DNA of 64,000 nucleotides from Actinoplanes aureus (GTDB lineage Bacteria > Actinomycetota > Actinomycetes > Mycobacteriales > Micromonosporaceae): contig NZ_JADQTO010000003.1 of assembly GCF_015704865.1 (NCBI RefSeq), positions 248,001-312,000 of the forward strand. Reading direction: 5' to 3'. A program made the position numbers and the translations under genes. Under the pieces are notes generated by a model. That model was not told where the DNA came from. It saw only the letters and a list, made by a program, of their open reading frames with translations, and searched no databases. The number at the start of each line of letters is the position of its first letter. Positions within the stretch are counted from its first letter, which is position 1. Shown piece by piece: positions 56,061 to 64,000 of this stretch.

Positions 56061-57424
56061 GGCTCGTGATCGTCGGCGACACGCTCCTCGACCGGGACGT
56101 GGAGGGCAGCGTCCGCCGGGTCGCCCCGGACGCCCCGGTCCCGGTCCTCGACGAGGAGCGGGTGCGCGAACGCCCGGGCGGCGCGGGCCTGGCGGCCCTG
56201 CTCGCCGCCGGACACGGTTATCAGGTCGCGCTGGTCACGGCGGTCGCGAAAGACGCCGCCGGGGCCCGGCTGACCGAGTTGCTCGCGGCGGCAGGCATCG
56301 AGGTGTACGCCCTGCCGCTCGCCGGCGCCACTCCGGAGAAGATCCGCATGCGTGCCGGTGGTCAGGTGCTGCTCCGGCTGGACCGCGGTGGCTCGCCGCA
56401 GCCGCCCGGTGACGTACCGGCGGCGGCGCTCGGCGTGCTCCGGGACGCCTCGGCGATCCTGGTCAGCGACTACGGCCGGGGTGTGGCCCGGCATCCCGCG
56501 CTGCGTGCCGCCATCGAGGAGGCGAAGGCGCCGGTGGTCTGGGACCCGCACCCGAACGGTCCGCCGCCGGTGCCGAACGTACGCCTGGTGACGCCGAACG
56601 AGAGTGAGGCGAAGCGCCTCGCCGACGACGCCGGCAACGGCTCGGGGCTGGCGGCGGCGCAGCGGGCCGGCCATCAGCTCCGGCAGCGGTGGCGGGCCGG
56701 CGCCGTGGTGGTCACCCGTGGCGCTCAGGGCGCGGTGCTCTGCCACTCCGGGCCGACCCCGCTGGTGATCCCGGCGCCCCAGGTGTCCGGTGGGGACACC
56801 TGCGGGGCCGGGGACAGCTTCGCGGCGGCGGCCGCGGCCGCCCTGGCGCGTGGTGCGCTGGTTTCCGAAGCGGTCCAGCAGGCGGTCGCCGCGGCCAGCG
56901 CCTACGTCGCGCGTGACGAGACCACCGGGCCGGACAACCTGGACAAGCCGGACCAGGCGGAGCGCGTCGGCGCCGACGAGGCCGGCCGCCTCGCCGCCCG
57001 GATCAAAACCCGCGGCGGTACGGTCGTCGCCACCGGCGGCTGCTTCGACCTGCTGCACACCGGCCACCTGGCCACCCTGCGCGCCGCACGCTCCCTCGGC
57101 GACTGCCTGATCGTCTGCCTGAACAGCGACGACTCGGTCCGCCGGCTGAAGGGCCCGGAGCGCCCGCTCACCAACCAGGACGACCGGGCCCGCCTGCTCG
57201 CCGCCCTGGACTGCGTCGACGCCGTCGTGATCTTCGACGAGCCGACGCCCGAACCGGTCCTGTCCTGGCTGCGCCCGGACGTCTGGGTCAAGGGCGGCGA
57301 CTACGACACGCTCCCGGAATCCGAGGTCGTCGAACGCTGGGGCGGGCAGACCGTGATCGTGCCCTATCTGGACGGCCGCTCCACCACCGAAACCATCGCC
57401 GCAGCTAAATCTGGAGGTCAGTGA
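56057..57424 (+). CDS. hldE: Bifunctional heptose 7-phosphate kinase / heptose 1-phosphate adenylyltransferase
   Basis: 455 aa. The N-terminal PfkB half (1-310) has LVIVGDTLLDRDVEG, PGGAGLAALLAAG and the catalytic SGGDTCGAGDSFAAA. The C-terminal nucleotidyltransferase half (from about 320) has ATGGCFDLLHTGHLATLR (HxGH) and VWVKGGDYD. This is the HldE/RfaE domain order. The product would be activated heptose (ADP-D-glycero-beta-D-manno-heptose in Gram-negatives). ATG 56057 overlaps the gmhA stop. Confidence 0.94.
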   Translation: MRLVIVGDTLLDRDVEGSVRRVAPDAPVPVLDEERVRERPGGAGLAALLAAGHGYQVALVTAVAKDAAGARLTELLAAAGIEVYALPLAGATPEKIRMRAGGQVLLRLDRGGSPQPPGDVPAAALGVLRDASAILVSDYGRGVARHPALRAAIEEAKAPVVWDPHPNGPPPVPNVRLVTPNESEAKRLADDAGNGSGLAAAQRAGHQLRQRWRAGAVVVTRGAQGAVLCHSGPTPLVIPAPQVSGGDTCGAGDSFAAAAAAALARGALVSEAVQQAVAAASAYVARDETTGPDNLDKPDQAERVGADEAGRLAARIKTRGGTVVATGGCFDLLHTGHLATLRAARSLGDCLIVCLNSDDSVRRLKGPERPLTNQDDRARLLAALDCVDAVVIFDEPTPEPVLSWLRPDVWVKGGDYDTLPESEVVERWGGQTVIVPYLDGRSTTETIAAAKSGGQ

Positions 57425-58105
57425 ATGGACGCAGTGATCGTCACCGGAGGATCGAGCGGCCTCGGCGCCGCGGTCGTCGATGCCGTGATCAAGGCGGGCG
57501 GACGGCCCTTCGTCATCGACCGGCAGGCACCGAAGGAGGGCGTCGAGTGGGTCGAGTGCGACCTGGCCGACACCCGTGCCGCTGAGCGGGCCACCCGTCA
57601 GGCCATCGAGCTCGCCGGCGGCGGCATCGACGGCGTGGTCACCGCCGCCGGCATGGACGTGCCCGGCACCCTGGAGGACATCCCCGGCGAGACCTGGGAC
57701 CGGATCGTCACCATCGACCTGCTCGCCACCGCCGCGGTGATCCGCGCCGCGCTGCCCGCGCTGAAGCAGTCGCACGGCGGGGTGGTCACCATCTCCTCGA
57801 CGCTCGGTGTCAAGGCGGTCTCCGACGCCACCGCGTACTGCGCCGCCAAGTTCGGCGTGGTCGGCTTCACCCGGGCGCTCGCCGCCGAACTCGCCGGCCA
57901 GGTCAACGTCACCCTGCTGATCCCCGGCGGGATGCGGACCAAGTTCTTCGACGAGCGCGACGACAAGTACAAGCCCGGCCCCGACGCCATTCTCAACGAC
58001 CCGGCCAACGTGGCCGCCGCGGTACTGTTCGCGCTCAATCAGCCCGCCGGTTGCGCGGTCCGCGAGCTGGTCGTGGCGGCGGAGACGGAGAGCTCGTACC
58101 CGTGA
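57425..58105 (+). CDS. Short-chain dehydrogenase/reductase, locus B
   Basis: 226 aa, classical SDR: VTGGSSGLGAAVV, NAG-like AAGMDVPG, catalytic YCAAK. HldD, the usual 6-epimerase of the route, is an extended SDR of about 310 aa with a longer C-terminal domain; this protein is too short and lacks it. So either epimerisation is skipped or this enzyme oxidises or reduces the heptose instead. It starts 0 bp after the hldE stop. Confidence 0.88.
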   Translation: MDAVIVTGGSSGLGAAVVDAVIKAGGRPFVIDRQAPKEGVEWVECDLADTRAAERATRQAIELAGGGIDGVVTAAGMDVPGTLEDIPGETWDRIVTIDLLATAAVIRAALPALKQSHGGVVTISSTLGVKAVSDATAYCAAKFGVVGFTRALAAELAGQVNVTLLIPGGMRTKFFDERDDKYKPGPDAILNDPANVAAAVLFALNQPAGCAVRELVVAAETESSYP

Positions 58106-59031
58106 TCCTCGTCCTGCGCGCGCTCGGCGTGGGAGATCTGGCGACCGCGGTGCCCGCCCTGCGCGGGCTCCGCGCCGCCTTCCCCGGCGAGACGCTGAGC
58201 CTGGCCGCCCCCACCTGGCTCACCCCGCTTGTCGAAACGATCGGGGGCATCGACCGGATCGTCCCGGCCCGCGAACTGGAACCGCTGGACAACGCCCCGG
58301 CCATGCCGCGGCTCGCGGTCAACCTGCACGGATCCGGGCCGGAGTCGCACCGGCGTTTACAGGCGCTGCGGCCGGGGACACTGTGGGCGTTCGCCAGCCG
58401 TGCGGCCGGCCACCACGACGGCCCCGGCTGGCACGACGACGAGCACGAGGTGCGCCGCTGGTGCCGGCTGGTCCGGTATTACGGCGTCGGCTGTTCCGAG
58501 CCGGACCTCGACCTCGCCGTCCCGCCGGAGGAGGTGCCGCAGGGCGTGACGATCATCCATCCAGGCGCCAAGTCGCCGGCCCGGCGCTGGCCCGCGGCCC
58601 GCTTCGCGGCCGTCGCCCGCCGGTTGCGCTCGGCGGGCCACCGCGTGCTGATCACCGGTTCCGGCGCAGAGCACGACCTCTGCGTACGGGTGGCCGAGCT
58701 GGCCGGGCTCGACTCGTCGGCCGTTCCGCGTACCGGGCTCGGTGAACTGGCCGCGCTGGTGGCCGGCGCGCGGCTGCTGATCAGCGGCGACACCGGCATC
58801 GCGCACCTCGCCACCGCCTACCGCACCCCGTCCGTGGTGCTCTTCGGGCCGGTCTCCCCGCGGCGCTGGGGACCGCCCGCCGACCGCCCGTACCATCGGG
58901 CGATCTGGCACGGCACCCGCGACGAGCGGGGTGACCTGCCCGGGCCGGTGCATCCGGCCCTGCTCGCCGTCACCGAGGACGAGGTCCTCGCCGCCGCCGA
59001 CCAGGTCTGCCATGCGGCTTCGGCGAAGTGA
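58102..59031 (+). CDS. GT9-family glycosyltransferase (heptosyltransferase-like), locus B
   Basis: 309 aa. ILVLRALGVGDLATAVPALRG is the acceptor-side motif of the GT9 fold; IIHPGAKSPARRWPAARFA and LISGDTGIAHLATAYRTPSVV the ADP-heptose-binding parts. Codon 86 is TTA (58357-58359), the only one I saw in locus B. GTG 58102 overlaps the SDR stop. The end overlaps the topoisomerase gene by 20 bp. Confidence 0.92.
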   Translation: MILVLRALGVGDLATAVPALRGLRAAFPGETLSLAAPTWLTPLVETIGGIDRIVPARELEPLDNAPAMPRLAVNLHGSGPESHRRLQALRPGTLWAFASRAAGHHDGPGWHDDEHEVRRWCRLVRYYGVGCSEPDLDLAVPPEEVPQGVTIIHPGAKSPARRWPAARFAAVARRLRSAGHRVLITGSGAEHDLCVRVAELAGLDSSAVPRTGLGELAALVAGARLLISGDTGIAHLATAYRTPSVVLFGPVSPRRWGPPADRPYHRAIWHGTRDERGDLPGPVHPALLAVTEDEVLAAADQVCHAASAK

Positions 59032-60010
59032 ACTGAGCAAGCCCGGCCTGGGGCGGCGCCGCTCCGGGAAGGGTTTTACCTATCTGGACTCGGACGGGTC
59101 CCCGCTGCGGGACCCGGAGACGGTCGAACGGATCAAGGGCCTGGTCATCCCGCCGGCCTGGAAGGACGTGTGGATCTCGCCGGACGCACGCGGCCACATC
59201 CAGGCGATCGGGATCGACGACGCCGGCCGCAAGCAGTACCTCTACCACCCGGCGTGGCGCGAGCAGCAGGACCGGGCCAAGTTCGACCACGCCCTCGAGG
59301 TGGCCGAACGCCTGCCGGCGGTACGCGACCGGCTCTGCTCCGACCTCACCAGCCGCGGCCTGACACGGGAGCGGGTGCTCGCGGCGATCGTCCGGCTGCT
59401 CGACATGGGCATGTTCCGGGTCGGCGGCGAGGAGTCTGCGGCCCGCGAGGAGGACCCATCGTTCGGCCTGTCCACCCTGCGCCCTTCGCATCTGCGCGCC
59501 AAAGGTGGCTGCGTGCTGCTGGAGTTCACCGGCAAGTCGGGCATCTCGCACTCGGCCACCGTCGGCGACGGCGAGGTGTGCGCGGTGCTACGTGACCTGA
59601 AGCGCCGGCGTCGCGGCGAGGAGCGGCTCTTCGCGTACTGGGACCCGGCCCGGCGCCGCTGGCAGGAGATCCGGGCGGACGCGATAAACGAGTACCTGCG
59701 GGAGATCAGCGGCGAGCAGATGACCGCCAAGGACTTCCGCACCTGGCACGGCACCGTGAAGGCCGCCGAGGCCCTGGCCGAAGCCGGCCCGCAGCCCACC
59801 AAGGCCAAGCGCAAGAAGGCGGTGGCGCGGGCCGCCCGCGAGGTCGCCGAACTGCTCGGCAACACCCCGACGGTGGCCCGCAACTCCTACATCGACCCCC
59901 GGGTCATCGAACACTACGAGGAGGGCCGCGTCGTCGACGTCCCGTCGGACGCGCCCCGGGAACAGGCGGAAGAGGAGGTGCTGGACCTGCTCAGCGACGA
60001 CGCGAACTAG
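59012..60010 (+). CDS. DNA topoisomerase IB
   Basis: 332 aa, the poxvirus-like bacterial TopIB class. SGKGFTYLDSDGSPLRD, VIPPAWKDVWISPDARGH, GRKQYLYHPAWREQQD, a catalytic core with FEFTGKSG-like LEFTGKSGISHS, and the active-site Tyr region NTPTVARNSYIDPRV. It relaxes supercoils by a 3'-phosphotyrosine. It overlaps the GT9 gene by 20 bp, so it belongs to the locus B transcript, though functionally unrelated as far as I can see. Confidence 0.94.
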   Translation: MRLRRSELSKPGLGRRRSGKGFTYLDSDGSPLRDPETVERIKGLVIPPAWKDVWISPDARGHIQAIGIDDAGRKQYLYHPAWREQQDRAKFDHALEVAERLPAVRDRLCSDLTSRGLTRERVLAAIVRLLDMGMFRVGGEESAAREEDPSFGLSTLRPSHLRAKGGCVLLEFTGKSGISHSATVGDGEVCAVLRDLKRRRRGEERLFAYWDPARRRWQEIRADAINEYLREISGEQMTAKDFRTWHGTVKAAEALAEAGPQPTKAKRKKAVARAAREVAELLGNTPTVARNSYIDPRVIEHYEEGRVVDVPSDAPREQAEEEVLDLLSDDAN

Positions 60011-60098
60011 GCAGCGCCGGGCCGCCGCGCCGCGCTGGCCGCCTCGTACCGGTTCTAAAGGCTTTCGCGGTCAGGGTCCCCAAGCGGTGATCTTGCTT

Positions 60099-60150
60099 GG
60101 CCCACGCTCAATGCTGTCTCAACGGCCGCCAGACAGCACCCACGTTGGGC
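60099..60150. repeat. Palindromic dispersed repeat, copy 1
   Basis: 52 bp from GGCCCACGCTCAATG to CCCACGTTGGGC. It has terminal arms GCCCA/TGGGC and an inner stem GCTGTCT/AGACAGC. It lies in the gap between the topoisomerase and tetR stops and may act as their terminator. About 20 bp upstream is TCGCGGTCAGGGTCC, also found near copy 2. An inverted, about 80-85% identical copy lies inside the CydDC gene. Confidence 0.75.
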
Positions 60151-60165
60151 TCGGCAGGATAGGTC

Positions 60166-60714
60166 TCAGCGCTCCGGGCTGACGAGCTCTTTTACCCAGT
60201 CCACCGCGACGTCGGCCTGCGACGGCGGTCCCGCGTACAGCCCGTTGACGATCAGCCAGATGCGGTCGGCGAGCAGCTCGTCCCCGCCCAGCTCGCCCAC
60301 CAGGCGGTCCACCTCGGCGCGGGTGTCCTCCAGATAGGCCTTCGCGGCCCGGGCCGGTGTGTCGTCGTCGCCGCGGAACTCGGTCAGGTAGTTCCGGAAG
60401 GCGCAGCCCCGGTAGCCCGGCCGCCGCACCAGGTCGGCGATCTCGCCCACCAGCGCGATCAACCGGTCCCGCGGGCCGGTCGCCCAGCGCAGCGCCTCGT
60501 CCGCGGAGCGTTCCCGTTCCCGGCGGACCAGCGCCAGGTACGCCGCCGCCAGCTCCGCCTTGCTCGGGAAGTGCCGGTAGAGCAGGTTCTTTCCGCAGCC
60601 GGCCGCCTCGACGACCTGCGCCATCCCGACGGCCCGGACGCCGTGCTCGTAGAAGAGGCCGGCGGCGGCGGTCAGGATCGTCTCGCGGCTGCCGGGGGCA
60701 GGCGTTCGTGCCAT
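60166..60714 (-). CDS. TetR-family repressor
   Basis: 182 aa. HTH GMAQVVEAAGCGKNLLYRHF; C-terminal domain with GYRGCAFRNYLTEF, the TetR_C pattern of AcrR-type regulators with Cys. ATG 60714 is used; an in-frame start upstream (60753) would overlap the operator. Two GGACCG-type sites lie between it and the thiolase gene, so it probably represses that gene and itself. Confidence 0.9.
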   Translation of the reverse strand: MARTPAPGSRETILTAAAGLFYEHGVRAVGMAQVVEAAGCGKNLLYRHFPSKAELAAAYLALVRRERERSADEALRWATGPRDRLIALVGEIADLVRRPGYRGCAFRNYLTEFRGDDDTPARAAKAYLEDTRAEVDRLVGELGGDELLADRIWLIVNGLYAGPPSQADVAVDWVKELVSPER

Positions 60715-60726
60715 GGTGACGAGTTT

Positions 60727-60775
60727 AACGGACCGCTCAGTCCAACCAGACAATAGACTCGGACCGATCGGTCCG
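60727..60775. promoter_or_regulatory. Two TetR operators upstream of the thiolase gene
   Basis: CGGACCGATCGGTCCG at 60760-60775 is a perfect 16-bp palindrome. GGACCGCTCAGTCC at 60730-60743 is a weaker version with the same arms. They lie within the divergent promoter region, 33 bp apart. Confidence 0.75.
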
Positions 60776-60797
60776 TTAAGCCCACAGGGGAGGATCC

Positions 60798-61967
60798 ATG
60801 CGGGACGCCGTCATCGTCGACGCGGTGCGCACACCGGTGGCCAAGGGGAAGCCCACCGGTGCGTACACCGCCCTCCACCCCATTGAACTGCACGCCCACG
60901 TGCTGCGCGCCCTGATCGGACGGATGCCCGGCCTCGATTCCGCGGAGATCGACGACGTCATCGGCGGCACCGTCGGCCAGGTCGGTGAGCAGGCCGGCAA
61001 CTCCGCCCGGCTCGCCGCCCTCGCCGCCGGCTTCCCCGAGCACGTCCCCGGGGTCACCGTCGACCGGCAGTGCGGCAGCAGCCAGCAGGCGATCAGCTTC
61101 GCGGCCCAGGGCGTGATCTCCGGCGGGTACGACATCGTCATCGCCTCCGGAGCCGAGTCGATGTCACGCGTACCCATCGGCAGCTCCGCCGTGGTGAACG
61201 GCGCGCGAGCCGACGTGGGCGGCCCGCTGATCGCCCGCCGCTATCCCGGCGGCCTGATCCCGCAGGGCGTCGCCGCCGAACTGATCGCCCGGAAGTGGGG
61301 GTTGAGCCGCACCCAGCTGGACGAGTTCGCCCTGACCAGCCACCAGCGCGCGGCCGCGGCGTCGTTCGACGGTCAGCTCACACAGGTGAACGAACTGGCG
61401 AGCGACGAGAACATCCGGCCGGACACCAGCCTCGAGGTCCTCGCCGGACTGCGGCCGGCGTTCGCCGATCCCCGCTGGGAACAGCGGTTCGGTGCCATCG
61501 ACTGGAAGGTCACCGCCGGCAACTCCAGCCCGGTCAACGACGGTGCGGCTGCCGTACTGATCACCACCAGCGAGATCGCCCGGCGGCGCGGCTGGCGGCC
61601 GCGCGCCCGCATCCACACCGCGGTCGCCACCGGCGACGACCCGATCTACATGCTGACCGGCGTCATCCCGGCCACCGCGAAGGCCCTCGCGCGCGCCGGG
61701 CTCACCCTGGCAGACATCGACGCCTTCGAGGTCAACGAGGCGTTCTCCTCGGTGGTCCTGGCCTGGCAGGCGGAGACCGGCGCCGACCCGGCGAAGATCA
61801 ACGTGGACGGCGGCGCCATCGCCATCGGCCACCCGCTCGGCGCCAGCGGCGCCCGGCTCGCCACCACCCTGCTCGGCGTGCTGGAGCGCACCGGCGGCCG
61901 CTACGGCCTGCAAACCATGTGCGAGGCCGGCGGCACGGCGAACGCGACGATCATCGAACGTCTCTGA
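60798..61967 (+). CDS. Acetyl-CoA C-acyltransferase (thiolase)
   Basis: 389 aa. Cys nucleophile in DRQCGSSQQA, NEAF with the oxyanion Asn, His in GHPLGASGARL, and the second Cys in MCEAGGTANA: the complete thiolase set. It cleaves 3-ketoacyl-CoA or condenses acyl-CoAs; the beta-oxidation role is likely but not shown. It starts close to the TetR operators. Its end overlaps the convergent CydDC gene by 17 bp. Confidence 0.95.
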   Translation: MRDAVIVDAVRTPVAKGKPTGAYTALHPIELHAHVLRALIGRMPGLDSAEIDDVIGGTVGQVGEQAGNSARLAALAAGFPEHVPGVTVDRQCGSSQQAISFAAQGVISGGYDIVIASGAESMSRVPIGSSAVVNGARADVGGPLIARRYPGGLIPQGVAAELIARKWGLSRTQLDEFALTSHQRAAAASFDGQLTQVNELASDENIRPDTSLEVLAGLRPAFADPRWEQRFGAIDWKVTAGNSSPVNDGAAAVLITTSEIARRRGWRPRARIHTAVATGDDPIYMLTGVIPATAKALARAGLTLADIDAFEVNEAFSSVVLAWQAETGADPAKINVDGGAIAIGHPLGASGARLATTLLGVLERTGGRYGLQTMCEAGGTANATIIERL

Positions 61968-64000
61968 GCTCCAGCACCCGATCAACAAGATCAAGACCTT
62001 CGGCGCGATGCGCGAGAACCAGCACGGTACGCCCGGACGACGCGTCCAGCAGGTCCGCCATCAGTTCCCGCGCACCCGCCTCGTCGATGCCCTCGGTCGG
62101 CTCGTCCAGGATCAGCAGCCCCGGGTCGGCGAGCAGCGCCCGCGCGGTGGCGAGCCGCCGCCGCTGCCCACCCGACACGGTGCTGCCGCCGGTGCCCAGC
62201 CAGGTGTCCAGCCCGTCCGGCAGCCCGGCCCACCAACTGGTGAGCCCGACCCGCGCGAGCACTTCCACCAGGTCGTCGTCGCTCGCTCCGGGCGCGGCGA
62301 GACGCAGGTTCTCCCGTACGGTCGACGCGAACACATGCGAGGTCTCCTCGCCGACCAGCACCACCCGCCGGCGGAAGAGGTCGTCCGGCATCTCGCGGAT
62401 GTCCGTCCCGTCCAGCCGCACAGTGCCCGACCGCGGGTCCAGCAGCCCCCCGAGCACCGCGGCGAGCGTCGACTTGCCCGAGCCCGACCGCCCGGTGATC
62501 GCCGTCCGCGAGCCGGCCGGAAGCGTCAGCTCGAACCCGTCCAGCACCGCGCGCTCGTCCGGATCCCACCCGGCGACCAGCCCGCGGACCTGAACCGCGG
62601 CCGCCCGCTCACTCCGCCCCTCGCGGTCAGGGTCCGCCGGCCGGACTCTCTCGGCCCAACGTGAGTGTTGTCTTGAGGCCGTTGAGACAGCATTGAGTGT
62701 GGGCCGAACGAGACCCGGACCACGAAAGCTGTCTGGATCGGCTCGGACCGGATCTGTTGCCGCGGGCTGGTCCGAGGTCAGCGCCGCGACGCGCCGGGCG
62801 GCGCCGGCGGCCTGCCGCCGGGCGATCGCGGCCTCCGGCAGCGCCACGACCGTCTCACCCAGGGCGATCATCCCGAGAAGCAGCACGGCGCTCCATTCCG
62901 CGGACAGCCCAGACCGGGCGAGCACCAGCGCGGTCCCGGCCGCTGCCGCCCCCCACCCCAGGTGGGCGACCGCCGCGGCCAGTCCGGCCGCACGCGCTGC
63001 CCGCGCCTCAAGGCGGGCGAGGGTCCGGCTTCGCTCTTCCGGTACGCCCAGACGGCCCGAACCCGAGCCGAGCTCCTCGACACCGTCCACGGTCTCGACG
63101 ACGGCGTCCCGCATCCGCGCCCGCGCCCGGCCGGTCGCCACCTCCAGCCGGTCCGCCTGCCGTGCGGCCACCGCCGGCGCCACCACACCGGCGACGAGCA
63201 CGCCCACCGCCAGTGGCACCAGCACCGCCGGTGCGGCCAGGAGCACGGCCACCGCCGCCACCACGACGGTCACCGCCGCCGCGAGGGCCGGCAACCGCCC
63301 GCGCAGCAGCCCGTCCACCTGAGCGTCCACGTCGTCCACCAGCCTGGTCAGCAGATCCCCGCGCCGGTGGGTCAGCCGTCCCGGTACCCGCGGGATCAGG
63401 CCGGCGTAGACCTGGGCCCGCCGCGAACCGAGCCGCGCGAACGCCAGATCGTGCGACACCAGCCTCTCCAGATAGCGCAGCAGGGGCCGTGCCACCGCAC
63501 TGCCCCGGACCAGCACCACCGCCGTCGACAGCGACAGGACCGGCGGCAGCGACGAGGCTCGTACCAGCAGCCACGCCGCCGCTCCGGTCAGCAACACCCC
63601 GGCCAGCGACGACGCCGCACCCAGCGCCACCGCCGTCCCCGGCCGCCGCGCCGCCACTCCGCGCCCGGCGGCATCGCGGTCCACCCGCGCGTCCACCCGG
63701 GCCGCCGTGAGCGTCACTCCGGCAGCCTCGGGAGCGTGCAGCGTGTCGCCCGGCGTTTCGGCTGGTGCTCGCACCTCGACGATTCGGTCGGCGGCGGCGA
63801 GCAGTGCTGGGCGGTGCGCGACGACGAGCACCGCGCAGCCCCGGCCGGCGAACTGCCGCAGGCGCTCGACCACCATCTGCTCCGCCACGGCGTCGAGGTG
63901 GGCCGTCGGCTCGTCCAGCAGCAGCGTCACCACCGGGCCGGACCGGGCATGCGCCGCCGCGTCAATGCCGCCGGACCCGGCACGGTGCAGCAGCGCGGCC
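61951..64000 (-). CDS. cydDC: Fused CydDC-type thiol exporter (partial, N-terminus beyond window)
   Basis: At least 683 residues; the frame is open to the window edge. The visible part starts with the end of the CydD ATPase (LLLDEPTAHLDAVAEQ, VLVVAHRPALL), then a full CydC half: six hydrophobic helices and an ABC domain with Walker A GRSGSGKSTLAAV, signature VSGGQRRRLA and LILDEPTEGID. So one chain holds both halves, as in other actinobacteria. It exports cysteine or glutathione-type thiols for cytochrome bd assembly (family knowledge). A palindromic repeat copy (62654-62705) encodes part of the linker before the second ABC domain. cydAB are not in view. Confidence 0.92.
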   Translation of the reverse strand, partial: AALLHRAGSGGIDAAAHARSGPVVTLLLDEPTAHLDAVAEQMVVERLRQFAGRGCAVLVVAHRPALLAAADRIVEVRAPAETPGDTLHAPEAAGVTLTAARVDARVDRDAAGRGVAARRPGTAVALGAASSLAGVLLTGAAAWLLVRASSLPPVLSLSTAVVLVRGSAVARPLLRYLERLVSHDLAFARLGSRRAQVYAGLIPRVPGRLTHRRGDLLTRLVDDVDAQVDGLLRGRLPALAAAVTVVVAAVAVLLAAPAVLVPLAVGVLVAGVVAPAVAARQADRLEVATGRARARMRDAVVETVDGVEELGSGSGRLGVPEERSRTLARLEARAARAAGLAAAVAHLGWGAAAAGTALVLARSGLSAEWSAVLLLGMIALGETVVALPEAAIARRQAAGAARRVAALTSDQPAATDPVRADPDSFRGPGLVRPTLNAVSTASRQHSRWAERVRPADPDREGRSERAAAVQVRGLVAGWDPDERAVLDGFELTLPAGSRTAITGRSGSGKSTLAAVLGGLLDPRSGTVRLDGTDIREMPDDLFRRRVVLVGEETSHVFASTVRENLRLAAPGASDDDLVEVLARVGLTSWWAGLPDGLDTWLGTGGSTVSGGQRRRLATARALLADPGLLILDEPTEGIDEAGARELMADLLDASSGRTVLVLAHRAEGLDLVDRVLELRDVR
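62654..62705. repeat. Palindromic dispersed repeat, copy 2, within cydDC
   Basis: Reverse-complement copy of 60099-60150; the inner CAATGCTGTCTCAACGGCC is identical. It is read through in frame and encodes about 17 residues of the linker. TCGCGGTCAGGGTCC lies next to it (62621-62635), as near copy 1. Confidence 0.75.

Noticed and set aside
57425..58105. HldD heptose epimerase
   Set aside because: Too short and of the classical SDR type, whereas HldD is an extended SDR.

Overview
The window is about 70% GC by eye, with dense overlapping genes, many GTG starts, F420-type LLM oxidoreductases, three TetR/target pairs, a single-chain CydDC exporter and bldA-style TTA codons. This points to a filamentous actinobacterium; Micromonosporaceae (Actinoplanes-like) is my best guess, from style and not from a search. 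No rRNA, tRNA or CRISPR was seen.

Layout. 1-8.6 kb: a lipoprotein with a PknH-like sensor domain, pyruvate phosphate dikinase, a 1287-aa STAND-type NTPase and a small VOC protein. 8.7-11.75 kb: a repeat-rich, gene-poor stretch with a broken IS3-type transposase split by a 19-bp array, a 48-bp duplication, a 63-bp array, an orphan palindrome, a YceI gene and a 36-bp array that abuts the end of recQ. 11.75-15.8 kb: recQ and a PAS/SpoIIE phosphatase/HATPase/STAS regulator.

15.8-22.7 kb (locus A): GTP cyclohydrolase II, a stand-alone RibD reductase domain, a YbhN-type membrane protein, a methyltransferase, a GT4 glycosyltransferase, a degenerate 6-pyruvoyl-tetrahydropterin-synthase-like protein, an MDR dehydrogenase and a CDP-alcohol phosphatidyltransferase. 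Together they look like a pathway that makes a GTP-derived pyrimidine, pterin or flavin-like unit and attaches it to sugar and lipid. Three of its genes carry the rare TTA codon.

22.7-48.8 kb: housekeeping and accessory genes, including a BtuF-like protein, an EEP phosphatase, HtpG, a PfkB kinase with a 52-aa membrane partner, two DHA2 drug exporters, a TetR/SDR pair with twin operators, LLM oxidoreductases, a beta-propeller/LamG exoprotein, a FolP2-type protein, a three-gene envelope-stress operon, a DinB protein, a nucleotidyltransferase, two tiny secreted peptides and an aldehyde dehydrogenase.

48.9-60 kb (locus B): a tightly coupled ten-gene operon with carbamoyltransferase, GT2, a GmhB-type phosphatase fused to GT9, two further glycosyltransferases, GmhA, HldE, a short SDR, GT9 and topoisomerase IB. 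It encodes nearly a full nucleotide-heptose route in a Gram-positive background with five glycosyltransferase domains, so a carbamoylated heptose-containing glycan or glycoside is likely. One gene has a TTA codon. 60-64 kb: TetR/thiolase with operators, and a CydDC exporter cut by the window edge whose linker carries a copy of a palindromic repeat also found downstream of the topoisomerase gene.
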